64,000 nucleotides of DNA from Annulohypoxylon bovei var. microspora (Eukaryota; Ascomycota; Sordariomycetes; Xylariales; Hypoxylaceae). Numbering within the stretch: position 1 is the first letter of the stretch; each line of letters begins with the position of its first letter. A program made the translations under genes and the position numbers. Under the pieces are notes generated by a model. It ran no database searches, was not told the origin of the DNA, and saw only the letters and a program-made list of their open reading frames with translations. The stretch is taken from assembly GCA_022836615.1 (NCBI GenBank), contig MU405286.1, positions 124,001 to 188,000 of the forward strand, in the 5' to 3' direction. Below are positions 25,738-37,900 of this stretch, one piece after another.

Positions 25738-26946
25738 CTAATAGTCCAAGCCATCCGCCCTCCCCTTCCTCCTCGAGGCCCTAGGCAACAAGCGCACCCC
25801 CTCCCCAAGCGGCCTCGCCACAAACCTGACGCCCACACACTCGTCGGACATGCCATCGAGTCCATCGACCCAGACCTCGCCGCTCAGCAGCCCCGCGGCG
25901 CGGATACGGGTCCGTAGAGCATCTCTATCATCGACCGAACTGCGATTACTACTCTTCCTGCTGTTGCGACGTCTTTGTTGTTGTTGTGCCTGGCTGAACT
26001 CGACGACTTGCTTGCTGCTATTGCTCGTATTGCTTTCGGTGCTAGCGGTGCTAGTGTCGAAGAGGGACTGTCCGTTGCGGCTGTGAGAAGACCGCGACCG
26101 CTGCGCCGCGATGTACGTCGGAGCCAGATGCGCAACCTGGCTGATGTGGAAGCCCCGCCGTTCTGGTGGCGGAGGCGCCGATTCTCTTTCTGATCGGTCG
26201 AATATCGCCGTCGTGTCACCGCTCAGAGACTCGTTTTCCGAGCCGGGGTGAGGTTCGTCAATGGGATTGGCTTTGGACTCGCTTTCTACCCCCTTCAAGG
26301 TTCGATGCACTATATTATGGTTATCATTCGCGGAGGGCTCTTCATCTTGTTCTTGGTCGGCAAAATTCTGATAATTTGTATCATCTTCCTGGGAGAGCTC
26401 GTCCGGATGGTCATGGATGTAGTTGATGCTCTTCTCGAAGACGTCTAGCTGTTCTCGGTCTCTTCTACCTGCAGGATATATAGCCGCACCCGCGCGGCTC
26501 AGTAGATTGCATACCCCTTTCCGTATGTTACATACTCGACGACGACGGATCCCTGTGGTGCGACTGGATGCTTGCCCATCCTGGTCTGCTCGAGGCCCTG
26601 GCGAAATTCCTCTAGATTGGGGAGTCGATGAAAATTTTGTCGTTTTTCTGTTTATCGTCCTGGGCATATTGACGTTGCGAATCTGGCTATGCTTCCGAGC
26701 AACTCTCCTCGCCTCCACGAACCGCTCCTTATTCTCCTCTAGCCATGAGGCAAACACGTCCTCGGGGGGCACCGCATCCGATCCATGGTGCTCTTGATGT
26801 TCTATGAGTTGTCCCACCGCCACAATAACAGCTCTGTCACATGAAGACTTAGGCCGAACGATTCTCTGGTCTCCGACTGTGCTCAGTATTTGGCTGGGTT
26901 TGAGGAGCATAGAAGTTTTTCTCGTTGGGTAAGACGCTTGGAGCAT
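25738..26946 (-). CDS. unrecognised protein, facing paralogue B
   Basis: A single exon for 402 residues. No named domain is recognised. Residues 34-85 align without gaps to residues 106-157 of the gene at 21372-23034, sharing SS, L..H, G..A.P and SWLEE.K..F..AR. A second shared block is RRRRV.NIRKGV.NLLSRA. The homologous region in the partner is interrupted by an intron and this one is not. The middle is acidic and disordered, with a Gln/Arg/Ser-rich stretch (QAQQQQRRRNSRKSSNR) that could be a nuclear signal. The C-terminal 60 residues, rich in Gly, Val and Arg, differ from the partner. The two genes face each other across a decayed element. Function is unknown. Confidence 0.7.
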   Translation of the reverse strand: MLQASYPTRKTSMLLKPSQILSTVGDQRIVRPKSSCDRAVIVAVGQLIEHQEHHGSDAVPPEDVFASWLEENKERFVEARRVARKHSQIRNVNMPRTINRKTTKFSSTPQSRGISPGPRADQDGQASSRTTGIRRRRVCNIRKGVCNLLSRAGAAIYPAGRRDREQLDVFEKSINYIHDHPDELSQEDDTNYQNFADQEQDEEPSANDNHNIVHRTLKGVESESKANPIDEPHPGSENESLSGDTTAIFDRSERESAPPPPERRGFHISQVAHLAPTYIAAQRSRSSHSRNGQSLFDTSTASTESNTSNSSKQVVEFSQAQQQQRRRNSRKSSNRSSVDDRDALRTRIRAAGLLSGEVWVDGLDGMSDECVGVRFVARPLGEGVRLLPRASRRKGRADGLDY

Positions 26947-27395
26947 TATCAGGTAGATATGAGTTTATGAAGATGGGAGAAAGTAGGAGTGGTTAAACAT
27001 CATAAGAGGCGAAATAAGACTGAGCGTTATGGAGGTTTGAGAGTCCTAGTAAGTACCTAAAGAGTTTTGTGATGGGGAGCTATGGTTATATGTATCGGAG
27101 ACAGATCTTAAGAGAAGTGCACACTATCATCTGTGGCTTTATGTTAATATTCTGAATTACAACAGATACGTAGCGCTGTAAAGAAAATACATGAATAATT
27201 TTATATAGCATCTTATAATCGTGAAGTGCTTGAGACCAAAGGGACAATACTCCGTTGTGGAACATGCACTCTTAGCCATCTAACATAAAAACGTTATCCA
27301 AAAACTTCGCATATTCCATTCTACTCATGTGCGCTAGTCATAAAGGGTATCTGTCAAAAAAAGGTAACATACTATGAACCCAGCCAGAATCCGCC
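26947..27395. other. intergenic
   Basis: AT-rich and without an open frame of note. It should contain the promoter of the minus-strand gene on its left and the 3' end of the minus-strand phosphatase on its right. No motif stands out. Confidence 0.6.
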
Positions 27396-28970
27396 TTAGT
27401 AGACGCTACCCCTAATGCTTTTATCCTCCCGCTCGGCCCTGTCGATATCTTCCGCCTCATCACCTCCGTCTGATCCCTGGTCGGAGTTGTTTGGCGCATC
27501 ACCAAGCTTATTAGCATGCGCGTGTCTTGTAGCCGACGGCTCTCTGCCATTAAGTAATGACCCATTCTTTTCGCCGTTCCTAACACGCGCGAATTTGGCA
27601 GCAAGACGTTCGCGGGCATCGTTCTCTGAGAATTCCTCCTCACTAGCGTGCCCCGAGTAAGTGCCGCCGAAATCGCGCCCAGTATGTAAAAAAGCCGCCT
27701 TCTGTGGAGTCTTAAGCGCGTTGCGAAGTCGGTCCTCGATTGTAATATACGAGGGTGTCCCATCTGGCGAGGAAACAACCTCTTCCTGGGCTTTGGTCAC
27801 ATCAATGTGAGGTGCAGCACGAGGATCATCCGAATCGTCATCAGAATTGTTTGGTCCTTGAACTCTCTTAGCTGGCGTGCGGCGACTCGCTATAGTGCCA
27901 TTAACCTCAGGAATAGCATGGGTATGGGTGAATCCATTCTTGGAGCTGTCCTCATCATGCTGCCGTAGCTCTGCCAGATCGCGTCTTATCTTAAAATTCT
28001 TTCCATGGTCACAGCCTTGAGGGCAGCCGCCCCATTGGCGTGGTGCAATCGGAGTGCTGTTCTGTTTCGCCATCTTGCTTATTTCCTTCCCCTTTCCAGT
28101 ATCAGTTAGTTCCTTTTCTTCTTTTGCCTTCAGGGCTTCTCGCTCACGGCGTAGTTCGGACCACGTCCGGAGTTTGTTCTCGAGGTCGTATTTTCCGCTG
28201 TCCAACTGCTTTTTCATGATGAGAAATTCGCAGTGATTAACATTGCGTAGGTCTTCGAAATACTCGACAGAGAAGTGGTACCACTTCATTAGGAAGACGC
28301 GGGACATGAGGCCATGGGTTACTGATCTAATGTTAAAGGCTGCGATACTCAGTGGCGACAAGGGAATGGCACAAGGAGATTTGTGGTCTTGTTACATACC
28401 TAAGACGCAAACGCTGGGGAAGTCATCCTCTCCGAACTGGCGCCATAGACTCTCGTTGAATCCCGATACACGATCATAAGCGTCGGCAGCACTCTCGCCG
28501 TCTGGAATACGATAGAAGAAGTGACCGTAATCAGCGCGCTCTTGCCACATGCGTTCCATCTCAGCGCTGCATGGCTGGAAGTTTCCGAAATCTTGTTCTC
28601 GCAACCGCGGCTCCTCGTATACCTTCATGTTCCTTCGCTTGAAAGGTGAAGGGTCGGGTTCGTCGGATGTTAGGGTCTCTAGGATCCCTTCGGTGGTCTC
28701 TCGCGTTCGTCGATACGGCGAGGTATAGAATTGGAGGGTATCGTCGGGGCGGAGCAAGGACCGTAATCGACGGCCGGCATCGCGAGCTTGCTGCCATCCT
28801 TCCTGTGTCAACTTAACCCTATGATCAGGGATAGTTTGATGAATTTCGCGGTTCTCTGTTATTCGGAGTTATAAGCCTCTAAATCTGGATCTTTGGGCGA
28901 GAAGTGATGACATACTATTGCCCTCAGACTGAGCATGTCTGATCAATATGATAAGCCTTGGGCGACCCAT
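27396..28970 (-). CDS. histidine phosphatase (phosphoglycerate-mutase-like, DET1 family)
   Basis: Exons 28970-28916, 28855-28400 and 28321-27396 join in phase to 478 residues. The N-terminus has the histidine-phosphatase RHG motif in LIRHAQSEGN, with catalytic His12. Conserved features follow: TSPYRRTRET, the acidic LREQDFGNFQ and the second catalytic histidine in VTHGLMSR (His173). This order matches the family that includes budding yeast DET1 (YDR051C) and plant AT74-type proteins, acid phosphatases acting on small phosphomonoesters or phosphoproteins; the yeast protein is linked to sterol transport. The catalytic part ends near residue 250. The remaining ~230 residues are charged and disordered, with Asp-rich clusters and a short Cys motif (GGCPQGCDHG). 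The start is fixed by RHG being spliced from a 55-base first exon. Confidence 0.88.
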
Positions 28971-30431
28971 GATTAAAACCTAGATCTCGGAGATCTTTTC
29001 CTACGATACGCCTACGATGGCGCGGTATTCTTAATAGCGAGTCAATGTGGGTTTCGTTAGATCGTATGCTAACGAAGTTCGAGGGGGTTGAGGGAATTCG
29101 AGGTTCAGGAGCTTGTTGATTTATCTGACACCGGAAATATTCTAAGAGCTGTCGAAGTAGCGTGGCAAGTCACTCGATCGAGAAGACTATGCAGGACGGT
29201 TAGGTAAGATGGAATTTTGTCTTGATCCGATGACTAGGAAGAGTGATTCCAAATCATAAATAGATGGGCACTCTCGTATTTAAAGTAGGTATTTAAATTA
29301 TATCTCTCTTTATGGACTATCAGGCTGATCAAGGCAGTGAGGTATAAAGTGAGTAAAGTACCGCAACACGTTGCAGGCGTTGAGTCGTACAGACGTCGTT
29401 GAAGTGATATATGTATTGAGATGTATTGGATGTACGATTTTACCGGATTGCAAAAAGGTTTGAAGTAGGGGGGTAGCTAGGATGTTTTATCGCTGCAACT
29501 ATGTTGGGCTTTTGTTTCACACCATTTCCCTCTCATGGACCGTTCCTGCCAACCAAATCCTAATGAGCTCATTGTGCTGTGCCGAGTTGTCGGGGTTCCC
29601 CCTGCTAGCCATGCGTAGAGAAAGCCTAAAACGCCCAGATGTCTGTAAATGGTCTATTTTGATTGGCTCAAAACAAGTTTCCCATCTGGCCGACCCCCTC
29701 CAACCGATTTCGGCTCCAGCGTTGGGCTACCCTTGGATCTGCCTTTTAGCGCAACGCTGCAGGGACAACCCGGGGTGCTATTCTGCATTTCTGTACCTCT
29801 GTACAATAGGTACAGCATGTACACCCGGCGAGTTGTGGCGTTCCAATCCCGTCCATCTGTTAGATCCACTTTTTATTTTCTCTGACAGCCTCATCACCAT
29901 CGTCATTGTAAGCATCTCAACTCTCCTATTGCAGCCTTGCACTACAGACCACCCGTCGCAGATATTTTCGCAACGATCCACAGTCGACGAAGGATTGACG
30001 CACTTGTTCCTAACACATCCCTGACCCATCGCATGCTTCTAGAAGCATCCAAGATCGTCCCTTTCGAACCACTACCTCTCACCATCACGAAAAAGGCCAT
30101 CGTGTCACGCCATCAACATACGACCACGTACCTACGAATCGCGAGAGCCTCCCCCTAACGTCCCCAACTACCGACGCAGAAAACGACTCACTAAAGCCTC
30201 GCTACCACCTACACGGGTAGATAAACGGAAAGAAAGGGGTTGGCGCTACATAGCTCCACACCACAGCTCAGCTGTCGTCCGGACGTGGATAAGCCGCAAT
30301 ACCTACTTAGGTGCCTGGGCAAGCAGGCAGGAAAATAGATCGGCCTCCTAGCCTCGCCTCCTAGCCCCATCTGCCAGCAAATCACATCCGATCAAATTAG
30401 GTCAGACGAGACGAGACCAGATCAGCCCACG
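28971..30431. promoter_or_regulatory. divergent promoter region
   Basis: This 1.46-kb stretch separates two genes transcribed away from each other, the minus-strand phosphatase and the plus-strand PRKRIP1-family gene. It must contain both promoters and 5' leaders. An open frame of 180 codons starts near 29482, but its composition and lack of domains argue against a gene. The part near 30180-30430 is pyrimidine- and GA-rich, as expected for a leader. No specific regulator site is claimed. Confidence 0.5.
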
Positions 30432-31085
30432 ATGTCCGGCGAAGGCCCCGAGAGCATCCCGACGTCGGCGGACCCGCGGTCGAAGCGGCCCACGAAGAAG
30501 CGCGCGCTGACGCCCCTGTCGGCGCAGGCGCACGAGGTCGAGGTGCTGTTCGCGAAGCCGGACCAGGAGATCCGGATCCCGGACTCGGGCGCCTCGTCCT
30601 CGGGCGGCAAGAAGCGCAGCCTCCCGCCGCCCCCGGAGATCGTGACGAACGTGCAGGGCTCGAGCGCCGGCGCCGGGTCCGGCGAGTTCCACGTGTACAA
30701 GGCCAGCCGCCGGCGCGAGTACGAGCGCCTGCGCCGCATGGACGAGGAGGTCGCCGAGGAGCGCGACACCGAGGACTTCGAGCGCACCCGCGAGGAGCGC
30801 GAGCGCAAGGACGACGAGAAGACCCGGAAGAACCGGGAGAAGAGGGAGAAAGCCAAAGCTAGGAAGTCGAAGACTAAGAATGGAGGAGGCGGCAAAAAGA
30901 ATGGTGGCGGAGAGGCTGGGAAAACGTCTGGTGCTGCCACCGCGCCGCCGAAGGGCGTTAAGGCAAGGATCGATTTGAAGAGAGACAAAGTAGACGAGGC
31001 GGATAAGACGGCGGATGCTAAAGCCACTATACAAGAAGATGTGCAACCGGAAGAAGCGAAGGGCATCGTCATTGAGGAGGACTGA
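30432..31085 (+). CDS. PRKRIP1/DUF1168-family spliceosome-associated protein
   Basis: A single exon for 217 residues. The conserved N-terminal half carries the family signature: RPTKKRALTPLS, FAKPDQEIRIP, then LPPPPEIVTNVQGSSAGAGS followed by GEFHVYKASRRREYERLR. These are hallmarks of the DUF1168 (PRKR-interacting protein 1) family, whose human member is a component of the catalytically active spliceosome and binds double-stranded RNA. From residue 100 a long highly charged helix rich in Glu, Arg and Lys follows, then a Lys/Gly-rich segment and an acidic tail ending IEED. A nuclear location is expected. The first two thirds of the gene are very GC-rich and the last third is not. Long open frames on the opposite strand are composition artefacts. 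Confidence 0.93.
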   Translation: MSGEGPESIPTSADPRSKRPTKKRALTPLSAQAHEVEVLFAKPDQEIRIPDSGASSSGGKKRSLPPPPEIVTNVQGSSAGAGSGEFHVYKASRRREYERLRRMDEEVAEERDTEDFERTREERERKDDEKTRKNREKREKAKARKSKTKNGGGGKKNGGGEAGKTSGAATAPPKGVKARIDLKRDKVDEADKTADAKATIQEDVQPEEAKGIVIEED

Positions 31086-31920
31086 AGGATTGGAAAATAA
31101 TACCTAGTGATACCCACCAATCTATAGTCTACTCGAGTGTGGAAAAGAGAAGAGGTTCGAGGGGCATTCTTTGACAACGGAGTTACGGGTTGATCGAATC
31201 AACATGTAATAATTTGCTAACACTACTGTATTCTGACACTGTAGCATCATTTGCAATTTTCGAGAGAATATATAGAAACTTGCAAAAGGTATCATAAATT
31301 AAACCCATGTTAAAATCAAGTGATATCGCGCTATCAGAACCTTACCTGCCGGCAAAAAACAACAAAAGGACGAAGTCAATCCTTGACTCCTGAATGGGAA
31401 TATGAACATCTCATCAAGGACTTTCACGGCTGGGAAGAAAACCCCCTTAGCCAGCCATGCCTTGAAGTCATTTCTAAATAATAATAAAAAAAGAACTACC
31501 CTGGTTCACTTTTCCTCCGACGAATTTCTCTATCGAACATCCCATTGAAAGCCGTGAAGTCATGATGATGAATGCTAACGGAGGGATATATGGACCGCCG
31601 TCGATTGACTGGCGGCCTGCTTTTGTACAAATTCCTCCTAGTAAGTAATAAAGCATCGCCAATCCCATAAAAAAACCGATTGTCAACCCTGGCGTCTTTG
31701 GCCTTGCCCTACCTATCATAGTGGTACATGCGCCAACTCAACAGAAAATACAAATGATTTTTAAAATGATCTCCAGCCTCGACCGCCTGACGATGCATTC
31801 GTGGTATACAACGCTGTCCTTTTTAAAAAGCTCTATCTCCTGGGAACGCCATACAGATGCACTCATCATGTCTTAAAAGCACCCGTTTGCTACTAACCGG
31901 TCGCCGTGTCATCGGGCAGA
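31086..31920. other. shared 3' flank of convergent genes
   Basis: The PRKRIP1-family gene and the histidine kinase gene converge here. The stretch is AT-rich, consistent with two 3' untranslated regions and poly(A) sites. No gene found. Confidence 0.6.
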
Positions 31921-34900
31921 TTAGAAGAACTTAGACATCGCCGTGCTGAGGTCAACGAAGTCGACCGGCTTCGTAACGTAATCGTTGAAACCTGCCGCGG
32001 CGCACTTCTCTTGGACATCCGACATAACATTTGCCGACAGGGCGATGATAGGCAACTTGCGTAGGTTAGCCTGTTCTTCCCATTGTCGAATCTCTCGGCA
32101 AGCTTGATAACCATCCTTTCGAGGCATGTGAAGATCGCACTATAATATGCATGTTAGTTTTTTACCACAGTATGTTATGATCTTGGATCCCAAACTTACC
32201 AGTATTAGAGAGTAATAATATGGTGGTTGCGCGAACACCTTCTCGGTGCACTCAACGCCGTCTGCAGCGATCTCTGCCTCGATGCCCACCTTCCTCAGAT
32301 ATCTAACTAACACTTTCTGATTGACCGGGTTGTCTTCGACAAGGAGAACCTTGTACCCCTTATTTCCGATTCGCTTCTCTACATCTAAGTAGCTTTGTTT
32401 CTGATTTTCGACCATCTGTGCGGCGCTGGATCGATTCAAGTCAACGCTAAGGTCACGTTCCCTCCCCGGGTCGAAAATCACCGCAAATCGAGACGGCTTC
32501 ACCGGCTTGTATATGAATATTATTCGTTTTTCGGCCAGAAGTTGTTGATGTTCGGTATCTGACGCCAGTCTAAGAACCGCTTGCCTCTGCACAGAATCTG
32601 TTAGGACTAGGACTGATGTCTTGCCGCCAGAGCTTGCGATTATCATATCGATGACTCCTATAATCTCCTCGGCTGAGGGAAGGTTCAGAACGATATGGGT
32701 GAAAGTGACAGATTCGTGCCCCCCGATCAGCTCTTGAGCCTCCAGCACGCTTGTCATGGCTGTAATCTGGTGAGGAACATCTTTGGGTAATGTCATTTCA
32801 ATGTGTTTCGTCGTAGCTTCCCTGCTATAGGTTTGAGGACAGATGATGAGGATCGAATACATTGGCGGTCGGAACTGTATCAGTTCTGTAGGGAACTTGG
32901 TTCCATCCGGAGTAGGCATCATTTGGGGCGACATCTTCCCAGAAGGCATCTCAAGTTTCATCTGGGAGATGTCCTGCCCGCTGGCCTTTGCGGCTTCGCT
33001 AAAGTGCGATAGACCAACGTTGACCGAGGAGACCGAGGATCGTATGGTATCCTGGGTGCGGATGGAGCGGAGCGAAGGGTCTGAACTACCAGACGACTCT
33101 AGCGCCGGTGATGCGACATCCGCATCTGAGCTGGGACTAGCAGTAGAGATGGAATCCATCGCCCTGTGCAGTAATAGCGGTTTGATGGCATGTGTTGGCT
33201 TGCCTTCTGTCGAGGACCGCATAGACGCAGTCATCGGCGGGGTACTGATCACACTCGGATGGTCCTCGGAGCTCGGTAGGCCAAATCTAGCAGTGAACGT
33301 GAAAGTCGAACCTTTCCCAGGCACAGCAGTACCGTCCATTCTCCCTCCATGGAGCTCCACAAGCTGTCTTGAAATCACAAGACCTAATCCACTACCGCCA
33401 TGCTGGCGGGTACTGCTCCCATCGATCTGACTGAAGGGTTTGAAGATGAGCTCAGCCTCTTCTTTGCTAAAACCTCGCCCAGTATCGATGACCGAGAACT
33501 CGAGCACTATCTGGTGCTCACCAAGCTCAAGGGCGTCGCTCGCATAGACCCTACACCGGCTAAAGACCTCTCCCACTGCGGTAAACTTGATAGCATTCCC
33601 AATGACGTTGAGAAGTACTTGTCGAATTCGCACTTTGTCACCTTTAACCCAAGAAGGTACATTTTCTTCCACAATATAATTAAGCTCGAGCCGCTTAGCA
33701 ATTGCCATTGTCGACACCAGTTCGTTAACATCCTCGATGAGGGATCGGGTGTGAAACCATTCGAAATTGAGTTTCATCATGCCGGCGTCGACCTTGGATA
33801 AGTCTAAAATATCATTTATAATCATAAGAAGACTATTGGCGCTGGTCTGGATTGTGTTCGTGTAATCTCTTTGTTCTTCGTTAAGTATTGTATCCTGTAA
33901 AAAGCTCACCATTCCGGATATGCCAATTAGCGGTGTGCGGATCTCGTGGGACATATTGCTCAAGAATCTGCCCTTGGATTCCATTGCTTCTTTTAGCTTC
34001 CCCTCCAGCAGCTTGTGGTCGTTGATATCGGTCGCCGAGCCAAAGTAGGAGCTTGCACCGCTTCCAAAAACAACGTCGTCGGTCTCCACACATCTAATTA
34101 AATGCCACCGGTATTCACCAGACTTTGATCTAAGTCGTACCTCGGTCGTATAAGAAAGTCGGCCATTGCTATCTGTTGCAACCTTGAGGATGCCCTGCCT
34201 GAAGAGTTCCCCTAAATCTGCAGTGACAAAATCACGTGCTGAATTAGAACTGGTATTCCGAGACAAAGCTTCCGAGAGTCGCTCAGACGTGCTTGTAAGT
34301 AGCGATTTAAACCCTGTCGATGTAAGGTCTTGAGAAGATGCATCAACTTTATCCTCACTAAAGTGTACCGTTGTCGCGCGCTCTACCGGTAGTCGACATT
34401 TTGCTAGGTCATCCGGATGCACGAAGTCTATGAACCCTAGACCTAATGCATCCTCGTCGCTCTGGCCCGTGTAAGATAGCCACTGTTCATTTGCGAATGT
34501 TACTCCATCGTTTTCGGTTGCAGTAAATATTATCTGAGGAATCAAGTTTGCCAGTAGACGATGTTTTGCTTCTGATATCTCGATCTCCTCCTGTCGGAGA
34601 GCCATCAACTCGGCGACCTTCTGATCGTGAATATCCATGTATGAGCCAATGAATTGGACTATAACGCCTCGCTTATCTCTTGAGGCCACTGCGCGAGCCT
34701 GATGCCACCGATATGCACCGTCGAAGCGACGAAGGCGAACCGATTGGGCGAATTGGTCACCGGAACGAAGAGAATGAGTCCAAGCACGCATATAATCATC
34801 ACGATCCTCGGGATGTAGACTTCCCCAAGGGTCTGCAACCAAATCTTGAAGAGTCTGGCCCCTATAGGTTAAGTACCTACTATTAACCCAAACAATTTCC

Positions 34901-37900
34901 CCATGTACCGGCAATGCGACAAATACATGTACCGGTAGCAAGTCGAGCATGAGTCCTTTGAGGCGGTCTGAAGGAGGGAGCATAGTAACTTGTGGTGCAG
35001 ATGAAGATCCAGGCCGAATTGGCGTTGGAGGCTGCGACGTAGGCTTTGTAAGAAGAGAAGTGCTAGGAGGTAATGACTGGAAGGATGATGAAAAGTCACC
35101 CCCGTATGAATGTAACATGGTATGCCTATGGCCACCGGACTGCATGCTCTGGTTGGACAGACGTCTCCGACTGTCATCAACATCTTGCCGAGACTGCTGG
35201 TTCTCAACTCCGGTGTTCATATCCGAAGAATCTTTCGACGTGGGTCTTTGTTTCGATATTTGGTTGATAGTTGCTTCATCGAAAGTACCGCTATTACGGA
35301 CGACGTCTGAGTTCTCAGTGTCCTTCATCATTGAACTTAAATCTTGTTGGTGATGTAAAAGACTTCCCGACCGCCTCAGTTGCTTAGCCATTGTAAGTCC
35401 ACCTTCTTTGCCACCTGCCCTAGAAGCTCGTTGAGCCGCTACCTCTGCGGGAATGGCTCCACCTCTAGGGACCGAGCTGAAGTAGCTGTCACCCCCTAGT
35501 TGATTAGGGCTAGCACCAGTAGTTCGTCTCTCGACAACGAGCCCGAAAGAATTAGGCTCCCAGAGTGGTGTCCCGCTTGGTGAGGCATTGATGCTTCGGG
35601 ACGGACCTGAATATTCGCTAGGACTTGTGAGACTTCCAGTAACCGAACGTTGGGACACGTCCTCAGGCGAGGCGGCATTAAGGCGAGCGAGCATGACAGG
35701 GTCTGCTACTGGCCGTCCATCAGGACCAATAGCACCGAAGCCACTAGTAGATGGTCTTTTCCGATGAATACCCATGACTTCTGTCTCGAGATTTGAATAG
35801 TGTCGACAAAGGGAAAAGGTAGCTGCTAAATGGGGTGCAAGGTGTTCGAGGGAGTGGCGCAGGTTCGTGGGATATGGTATAATGGGGGTTAAGATCGACA
35901 AGATCGCAATAGGCAAATTTTTGTTCTTGGCTAATTCTTCGGTAGATGGACGCTCATGTAACATCGCAGAACTTATACTCGGCTCCGGGTGGCTCCGTTG
36001 AGAAGCCTTCTGTTCCAACGCAGAAGGATCTAACTTAAACCTTTGAGGCGGTTTTGATAAGAGGACATGGTTGAGGGGTATATGAAGAACAGTCCAAGAA
36101 TTGTCAACACCGATTGTCTCTGGAGGTTGAGTTGATGCGTAATCGTGCGGGCTCGGGCCAGGATTAAACGACTCCTCATCAACCACAGCATCTGTAAAAA
36201 AGGGGTTCTCTGAAGGATCGGCTCGAACGGCAGGTGAGGGTGCCGGTGATTGGGACCACGGGGACGGTGGTGCTTGTTCGTACTCTTCGTACTTCGGGGT
36301 AGGAGGTCGAGGTAGAGCGTCGTCAAGGGTTGAGAATAGACTAGGAATTTTCTTATCTACCGACAGGGATTTCCTATTTCGACTTATAGATCTCGGTGCA
36401 CCCGCACTGGCTAATAACGATGATAGCTTCGTCTGGGACTCGGATCGAATAGGCATTCGTGACAGTTTCCTCGGGTCTTCGGACGAGATAGGCTTCGTGA
36501 TCTTAGGTTGCTGCTGTTTCCCTTCGGAAGTTTGGTCGAGATAAGGGTATGTGCGAGTTAGAGCAATCACTTTCCCTCGCTCGACAACGCGAGTGATGCC
36601 GTCATGATCGATAAGTGGATCTGCTTCAAAATCGAGACCTTGCAGTACCTGAAGGAGACGGCCTTTAACCTCCTTCTTCGACTCCAGCTTGGCCTCCCAT
36701 GTTGGAACGGGCTGCTGATCTTCGATAGCGTCATGCTCTTCGAGCGTTTGCCTATTTAACGCGGGGTGGGGTGAGGTCGGACCTAGTCTATCAGCTCCTG
36801 GATAATAACTTTTGCTCCTTTGTACCAGGCCAGGCCGGAGAGAATTTGAGGAAGCCGTCCCTTCCGTATTTACTTCCCGGGTTCCCTTTTGATCTTCGTA
36901 CGCAGTAAAAGAATGCCGGCTCTGAATCACTGGTCGTATAGGCTTATCACCCTTGGGAGCATCCTCGGAACTCGATCTAAGCTCGGGCTGTTCACCTTCA
37001 CTACAGGCGGCAGTAGCAGTTCCCCTTGCGATGTATCCCATGCTCAGGTCATCTTCCTCCAGGGCGTTGTAGGTAGCTTTTTGTCCCCAGGGTACATTTT
37101 CGACATCTGTCGGATCAGCTGGCACAGAAAGAGTTACCCTCTCGGCTTTATAATAATCAATCATAATCTGGACAACGCTATTCCACCAAGCTTCTACACC
37201 GGGCTCGGCTGAGAGCATCAACGTTATGTCATAAAGACTGGGGGTAGGGAAGTCTAGGTTCGACGATTTGGATGCCACTCCGGGAGGTAAGAACGTCATG
37301 CCCGAGGCCGGGGTTGACGGGTCGGATCTCAGTTGATCTTGCAGCACAAACCCACCGAACTGTGCGCCTGCCGAGTTGGCAGCTCCGGTCGGAGGCTTTT
37401 GGTTAAGAATATGCTGCAAATATGTCGCGGAAAAATTGGGGGTAGCCATGCGTGGAAAGGGGTATGACGGTGTTCGAGCCGAAATCCCGGGAGTCATACC
37501 GCCGCGGACTGTCTTGTTAGATTCGGTGGAAGCGGTCGGAATATCCGAGTCAGTCGTCGGGGAAGGTGTAGTGCTAGATTCCTCCTTGATGGGCGATACG
37601 CGCGTCTTCTCCGACGCATTTCGCGTAGGCGACGGAGGGGATCGAACGGCGTGCTCTCGACGTTCCATTTCCTTAGCGAGCTGTGCCCGATATTCGTTAA
37701 TAGATAGTTTGTTGCTCTCTATGATTTCCGGCGAATCTCCTGCAATGCTAACTTCTTTACTTTTTCTCCTTGCACCCGAACCAGCTCCTGTCGTCGATCC
37801 TCTCCGTGCCTCATCCTTTTCCGATTGCACATCTCTAGCGACGGGTGGGCTTATCCCAACACCGATCGTGTCTAATCCACCACCCTTCAAATTAACGTGA

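Noticed and set aside
29482..30024. 180-codon plus-strand frame in the divergent promoter region
   Set aside because: Composition is not protein-like (scattered Cys, Leu, Ser), there is no domain, and it starts within the expected leader/promoter zone.
30402..31177. Open frames of 214 and 251 codons opposite the PRKRIP1-family gene
   Set aside because: They are the mirror of a GC-rich, Arg/Glu-rich coding strand, have repetitive Leu/Ser/Phe composition and no domain.
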